Shown here: one piece after another, positions 31,116 to 37,626 of the stretch | Layout of the letters: every line of letters begins with the position of its first letter | How positions within the stretch are numbered: the stretch's first letter is position 1 | Origin: Nocardia asiatica NBRC 100129 | Lineage (GTDB): Bacteria; Actinomycetota; Actinomycetes; Mycobacteriales; Mycobacteriaceae | Length of the DNA: 37,626 nt | Assembly: GCF_000308415.1 (NCBI RefSeq) | Contig: NZ_BAFS01000173.1 | Span: 1 to 37,626 of the forward strand | Direction: 5' to 3' | The notes under the pieces: generated by a model | What the model was told of the DNA's origin: nothing | Seen by the model: only the letters and a program-made list of their open reading frames with translations | The model's database searches: none | Position numbers and translations under genes: made by a program

Positions 31116-31700
31116 TCACGAACTCGAATTTGTGCTAACGAACAACGATACCAACTGCTCACAGGCGCTGGTCACCTCGTCGTTCACGATAACCATGTCG
31201 AACTCGTCACAGGCCGCCAGCTCGATCCTGGCCGTTTCCAGCCGGCGCTCGATCACCTCGGGCGACTCGGTGCCGCGCGAGGTCAGGCGCGCCACCAACT
31301 CCTCCCAGCTCGGCGGGGCGAGGAAGACCAGGATCGCCTCCGGCATCGCCCTGCGCACCGACCGCGCGCCCTCCAGGTCCACTTCGACCAGCACCGGAAG
31401 GCCTTCCGCCAGCGCGGCGCGCACCGGCCCGGCGGGCGTGCCCGAACGCTGCAACCCGCCGTGGATGTCCGCCCATTCGAGCAGTTCACCCGCCTCGATC
31501 ATCGCGTCGAACTCCGCACGGGAGACGAAGCGATAGTCGAGGCCGTCGACCTCCCCGGGCCTGGGGGCCCGGGTCGTTGCCGACACGCTGAAGACCAGGT
31601 CGGGCAGCCGTTCGCGGACACAGCGGACCACGGTGGACTTGCCCACGGCCGAGGGGCCGACCAGTACTACCAGTCGACCCTTCCGCGTGTGTTCGATCAC
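31116..31700 (-). CDS. gmk: Guanylate kinase
   Basis: The 194-residue enzyme phosphorylates GMP (and dGMP) to the diphosphate with ATP. It has the P-loop GPSAVGKST (15-23), the GMP-binding [30 protein letters not shown] segment with its invariant Arg and Tyr residues, and the lid region [14 protein letters not shown]. The start is GTG 31700, 8 bp after mihF. A guanylate kinase beside an omega-subunit gene is the common actinobacterial arrangement and links nucleotide supply with transcription. The length is normal for the family. Confidence 0.96.
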   Translation of the reverse strand: MIEHTRKGRLVVLVGPSAVGKSTVVRCVRERLPDLVFSVSATTRAPRPGEVDGLDYRFVSRAEFDAMIEAGELLEWADIHGGLQRSGTPAGPVRAALAEGLPVLVEVDLEGARSVRRAMPEAILVFLAPPSWEELVARLTSRGTESPEVIERRLETARIELAACDEFDMVIVNDEVTSACEQLVSLFVSTNSSS

Positions 31701-31708
31701 CCTCGTCG

Positions 31709-32029
31709 TCAGGCGTCGAAGTCGAACCGGGCCAGCAGCGCCTTGCGCTGCCGATCGCCGAGTCCGCGCAGCCGCCGGGTGGGGGCGATCTCCAGCTCGC
31801 TCATGATTTCCGCCGCCTTGACCTTGCCCACCTTCGGCAAAGCCTCCAGCAGCGCCGACACCTTCATCTTGCCGAGGATCTCGTCGGTCTCGGCGTCGGT
31901 GAGGACCTGCTTCAGGTTGGTGCCGCCACGCTTCAAGCGCTCCTTGAGCTCCGCCCGAGCGCGGCGAGCGGCAGCCGCCTTCTCCAAAGCAGCGGCGCGC
32001 TGCTCGTCAGTCAGCTGGGGAAGGGCCAC
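31709..32029 (-). CDS. mihF: Integration host factor, actinobacterial type
   Basis: The 106-residue protein matches mycobacterial integration host factor mIHF, a DNA-bending, nucleoid-associated protein unrelated in fold to E. coli IHF. Shared features are the N-terminal basic helix ([27 protein letters not shown]), the [34 protein letters not shown] block with an HhH-like turn and the C-terminal [22 protein letters not shown]. It compacts DNA and is essential in mycobacteria. The start is GTG 32029, with GGAGGA about 6 bp upstream. It heads an operon with gmk and rpoZ. Confidence 0.95.
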   Translation of the reverse strand: MALPQLTDEQRAAALEKAAAARRARAELKERLKRGGTNLKQVLTDAETDEILGKMKVSALLEALPKVGKVKAAEIMSELEIAPTRRLRGLGDRQRKALLARFDFDA

Positions 32030-32594
32030 GGTTCCTCCGTCTCATCGTTCATTGCATCAACTCCTGCCGGTAACCCGGCAGTCTCAGCGACCGTACCCAC
32101 GACGTCCGCCGATTGCGAACCCACCCCCCAGGTCAGCGCATGATTCCGAGCGGCGAGCGGACCGGGGCGGCGCCGGTGGCGGCCCGCCCGCGCCACCGCG
32201 CGGCTCGCGCTGCCGACGTCGCGAAATATGCCGCCAGCAGGCAGTTTTCGACAGACCGAGTGGTTTGCGGAAGGGTTGCGGCACGGCGGCGCATCTCTCC
32301 AGCAACCCCTCGACCGCCCTACCAGGAACTTCTTCGAAAATTTCCGCGTGTCGCGAGTTCGCACCGCGTGTCGGGCGTCACATCCGGTCGTCACGGCCGC
32401 CATGAGCGGCATCCGATGCCGATCCTGGCCCTGTACGCCGGTCCAGGAGCGATGTGCCGCTCCGTGCACCCGCGGTTCCCGAAATCGGCCCAGGAGCGCG
32501 CACAGGTACCGGCAACGACCGCGTGTGGGCGTGCACCTGCACGCACAGGCCACGAAACGACCGAAGGCCGGCGCGGGTGCGCCGGCCTTCGTGG
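32030..32594. other. 565-bp gap between pyrF and mihF without convincing gene
   Basis: This gap separates the pyrimidine operon from mihF. It holds the pyrF terminator (32561-32590), a GCGTGCA/TGCACGC dyad (32528-32543) and a CTGCCGG/CCGGCAG hairpin (32064-32081) in the probable mihF leader. It presumably contains the mihF promoter, with CATATT near 32225-32230 (minus strand) as a weak candidate -10. The open frames here have no recognisable motifs or ribosome binding sites. Confidence 0.6.
32561..32590 (-). terminator. Terminator after pyrF
   Basis: A perfect 12-bp stem, CGAAGGCCGGCG (32561-32572) with CGCCGGCCTTCG (32579-32590), has a 6-nt loop and begins 4 bp after the pyrF stop codon. 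It marks the end of the carA-carB-pyrF unit. Confidence 0.88.
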
Positions 32595-33419
32595 TCATTT
32601 CCGCAGAAACGCGAACGCGTCCTGGCGGGCGTGCACACTGGCACGCAGTGCCGGGACGGCGGGGCCGTCCCGGAGCACTTCCCGCGAGACGTTCGGGACG
32701 ACGGCGCCGAGCATCGGCTCGGGGACCAGGTTCCGGATCGTCTCCGGACCGCCGCCCTGGGCGCCGACCCCGGGCATGAGGATCGGCCCGTTCAGCGCGG
32801 ACAGGTCCGGAGCCGCGGGCAAGGTGGCCCCGACCACCACGCCCACCGAACCGAACGCTTCGCCCGCGTTGCGGGCCGCGGCCTCGTCGACCATCGTCTG
32901 CGCCACGGCGCGGCCGTCCGCGGCCACCGCCCCCTGCACCTGCGCTCCTTCGGGATTCGACGTCGCCGCGAGCACGAAGACGCCGCGCTGGTTGGCCCGC
33001 GCCAGCGTGAGCGCGGGCGACAGCGACCCGAATCCCAGATACGGCGAGACGGTCACCGCGTCGGACCCGAGCGGACCGTCGGCCAGCCAGGTCCGGGCGT
33101 AGGCGTCCATGGTCGACCCGATGTCGCCGCGCTTGGCGTCGGCGAGCACCAAGGTCCCCGAGGCGCGCAACACCTCGATGGTGCGCTCCAGGACCGCGAT
33201 ACCGCCGGAGCCGTAGGCCTCGAAGAACGCGACCTGCGGCTTGACCAGCGCGACCAAGCCGTCGAACGCCTCCACGCAGATCTCGGCGAACCGCTCCAGC
33301 CCCTCGACGTTCTCGGTGAGACCCCAGGACCGCAGCAGTTCCGGATGCGGGTCGATGCCGACGCACACCGGCCCGAACTGCCCCATAGCGTGCCGCAACC
33401 GGTCGCCGAAGGTCTTCAT
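32595..33419 (-). CDS. pyrF: Orotidine 5'-phosphate decarboxylase (type 2)
   Basis: The 274-residue enzyme decarboxylates OMP to UMP, the last step of de novo pyrimidine synthesis. The type-2 family motif is [18 protein letters not shown], with the catalytic Lys/Asp network in DAKRGDIG. The N-terminus [15 protein letters not shown] and [18 protein letters not shown] are typical of actinobacterial members. The start at 33419 (MKTFGDRL) is chosen over upstream codons because the family begins here. It is separated from carB by 25 bp on the same strand and ends at a strong terminator. Confidence 0.96.
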   Translation of the reverse strand: MKTFGDRLRHAMGQFGPVCVGIDPHPELLRSWGLTENVEGLERFAEICVEAFDGLVALVKPQVAFFEAYGSGGIAVLERTIEVLRASGTLVLADAKRGDIGSTMDAYARTWLADGPLGSDAVTVSPYLGFGSLSPALTLARANQRGVFVLAATSNPEGAQVQGAVAADGRAVAQTMVDEAAARNAGEAFGSVGVVVGATLPAAPDLSALNGPILMPGVGAQGGGPETIRNLVPEPMLGAVVPNVSREVLRDGPAVPALRASVHARQDAFAFLRK

Positions 33420-33444
33420 CTCGCCCGCTCCGTCCTCCCGCGGC

Positions 33445-36752
<3,308 letters not shown>

Positions 36753-36753
<1 letters not shown>

Positions 36754-37626
36754 CAGGCTCCTTCCATGAGACCGGCGAAACGGTCGAACAGATACGCGGC
36801 GTCGTGGGGTCCGGCGGCGGCCTCCGGGTGGTACTGCACGGAGAAGGCGCGGCCGTCGACCAGCCGGACGCCCTCGACGGTGCCGTCGTTGGCGCAGACG
36901 TGACTCACCTCGGCCGTGCCGAAGGGAGTCTCGAACCGCTCGCCCCGCTCGCCTTCCAGCGCGAACCCGTGGTTCTGCGCCGTGATCGAGATCCGGCCGG
37001 TCTCGTGCTCCACCACCGGGATGTTGATGCCGCGGTGGCCGAACTTCATCTTGTAGGTGTCGCGGCCGAGCGCGCGGCCGAGGATCTGGTTGCCGAAGCA
37101 GATGCCGAACAGCGGCAGCCCTTCCCCGAGCACGCCGCGGGTCAGCTCGACCGCCGTGTCGGCGGTGGCCGGATCGCCGGGGCCGTTGGACAGGAAGACG
37201 CCGTCCGGCTTCAGTTCGAGGATCTGCGCCAGCGACGTGGCCGACGACACGACGTGTACCCGCATGCCACGCTGGGCGAACATGCGCGGGGTGTTGGTCT
37301 TGATGCCGAGGTCCACCGCGACGACGGTGCACCGGTGGTCACCGTCCGGCTCGATGGTGTAGAGCGCGTCGGTGCTCACCTCGCCCGCGAGGTCGGCGCC
37401 CAGCATGGACGGCTGGCCGTTCACCCTGGCCACCAGTTCTTCGGTATCGGCCAGCGCGGCGCCGGAGAAGATGCCCGCCTTCATCGAACCGCGGGTGCGC
37501 AGGTGGCGCACCAGCGCGCGGGTGTCGATGCCCGCGATGCCGACGATCCGCTGACGCTCCAATTCGTCCGGCAGCGTGGTGGTGGCGCGCCAGTTGGACG
37601 CCCGCCGCGCGGGATCGCGCACCGCG
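36753..37626 (-). CDS. carA: Carbamoyl phosphate synthase, small (glutaminase) subunit, 5' partial
   Basis: About 290 residues of CarA are present and the frame runs off the right edge of the window, so roughly the first 90-100 residues are missing. The class I glutamine amidotransferase domain is intact: nucleophile elbow [14 protein letters not shown] with the catalytic Cys, SNGPGDP oxyanion region, [10 protein letters not shown] and the His-containing [13 protein letters not shown]. It hydrolyses glutamine and channels ammonia to CarB. It overlaps carB by one base. The upstream pyr genes expected before it lie outside the window. Confidence 0.97.

Overview
The window is high-GC actinobacterial DNA, most consistent with the Mycobacteriales and with Nocardia or a close relative. 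The strongest clue is the right-hand block. Read leftward on the minus strand it is carA-carB-pyrF, then mihF-gmk-rpoZ-coaBC-metK-priA, the core order known from mycobacteria and nocardiae. It includes an actinobacterial integration host factor, a type-2 PyrF and a PriA without helicase motifs. The left two-thirds is accessory: many one-component regulators, small stress proteins and lipid/xenobiotic enzymes.

Layout. 1-1000: a DUF5994 tandem open frame cut by the window edge and a truncated alpha/beta hydrolase. 1237-2357: a methyltransferase divergent from a MerR regulator, with a MerR-type operator between them. 2385-4143: an AraC regulator divergent from a flavodoxin-fold NAD(P)H oxidoreductase. 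4214-8404: a four-gene carbohydrate-type ABC importer operon (Tat/lipobox binding protein, two permeases, ATPase). 8654-11770: a GlcG/HbpS-like protein, small stress proteins (GlsB/YeaQ, DUF3072, a 54-residue hydrophilic protein), a 132-residue protein and two coupled VOC proteins. 12050-16904: an acyl-CoA module (fatty-acid-CoA ligase, alpha/beta hydrolase, XRE-TetR fusion regulator, acyl-CoA dehydrogenase). 17013-17577: a small protein and a CsbD-like protein. 17671-21479: an exported ConA-like protein divergent from a linalool dehydratase/isomerase-family enzyme with a DUF5134 membrane protein. 21520-25141: an OYE-family flavin oxidoreductase with its TetR regulator, an exported lipase and a Gly-rich PadR regulator. 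25498-37626: the housekeeping block.

Two regulatory patterns stand out. Four small genes (GlsB-like, DUF3072, the 54-residue protein and CsbD-like) each have an upstream G(A/G)TT-N15-GGGTA(T/G) element, the pattern of SigF/SigB general-stress promoters, and so probably form a local regulon. Separately, the 240 bp between the exported ConA-like gene and the linalool dehydratase/isomerase-like gene carry two divergently oriented copies of GTTGATAA-N14-CATCTCAT, identical at all 16 fixed positions and each placed as a promoter for the gene it faces. These two genes are therefore probably co-expressed, and they are the best candidate here for an undescribed functional pair.

The housekeeping block covers glutamine-dependent carbamoyl phosphate synthesis, UMP formation, nucleoid organisation, GDP formation, the RNA polymerase omega subunit, coenzyme A biosynthesis, S-adenosylmethionine synthesis and replication restart. 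No rRNA, tRNA, CRISPR array, complete insertion sequence or phage gene was seen.
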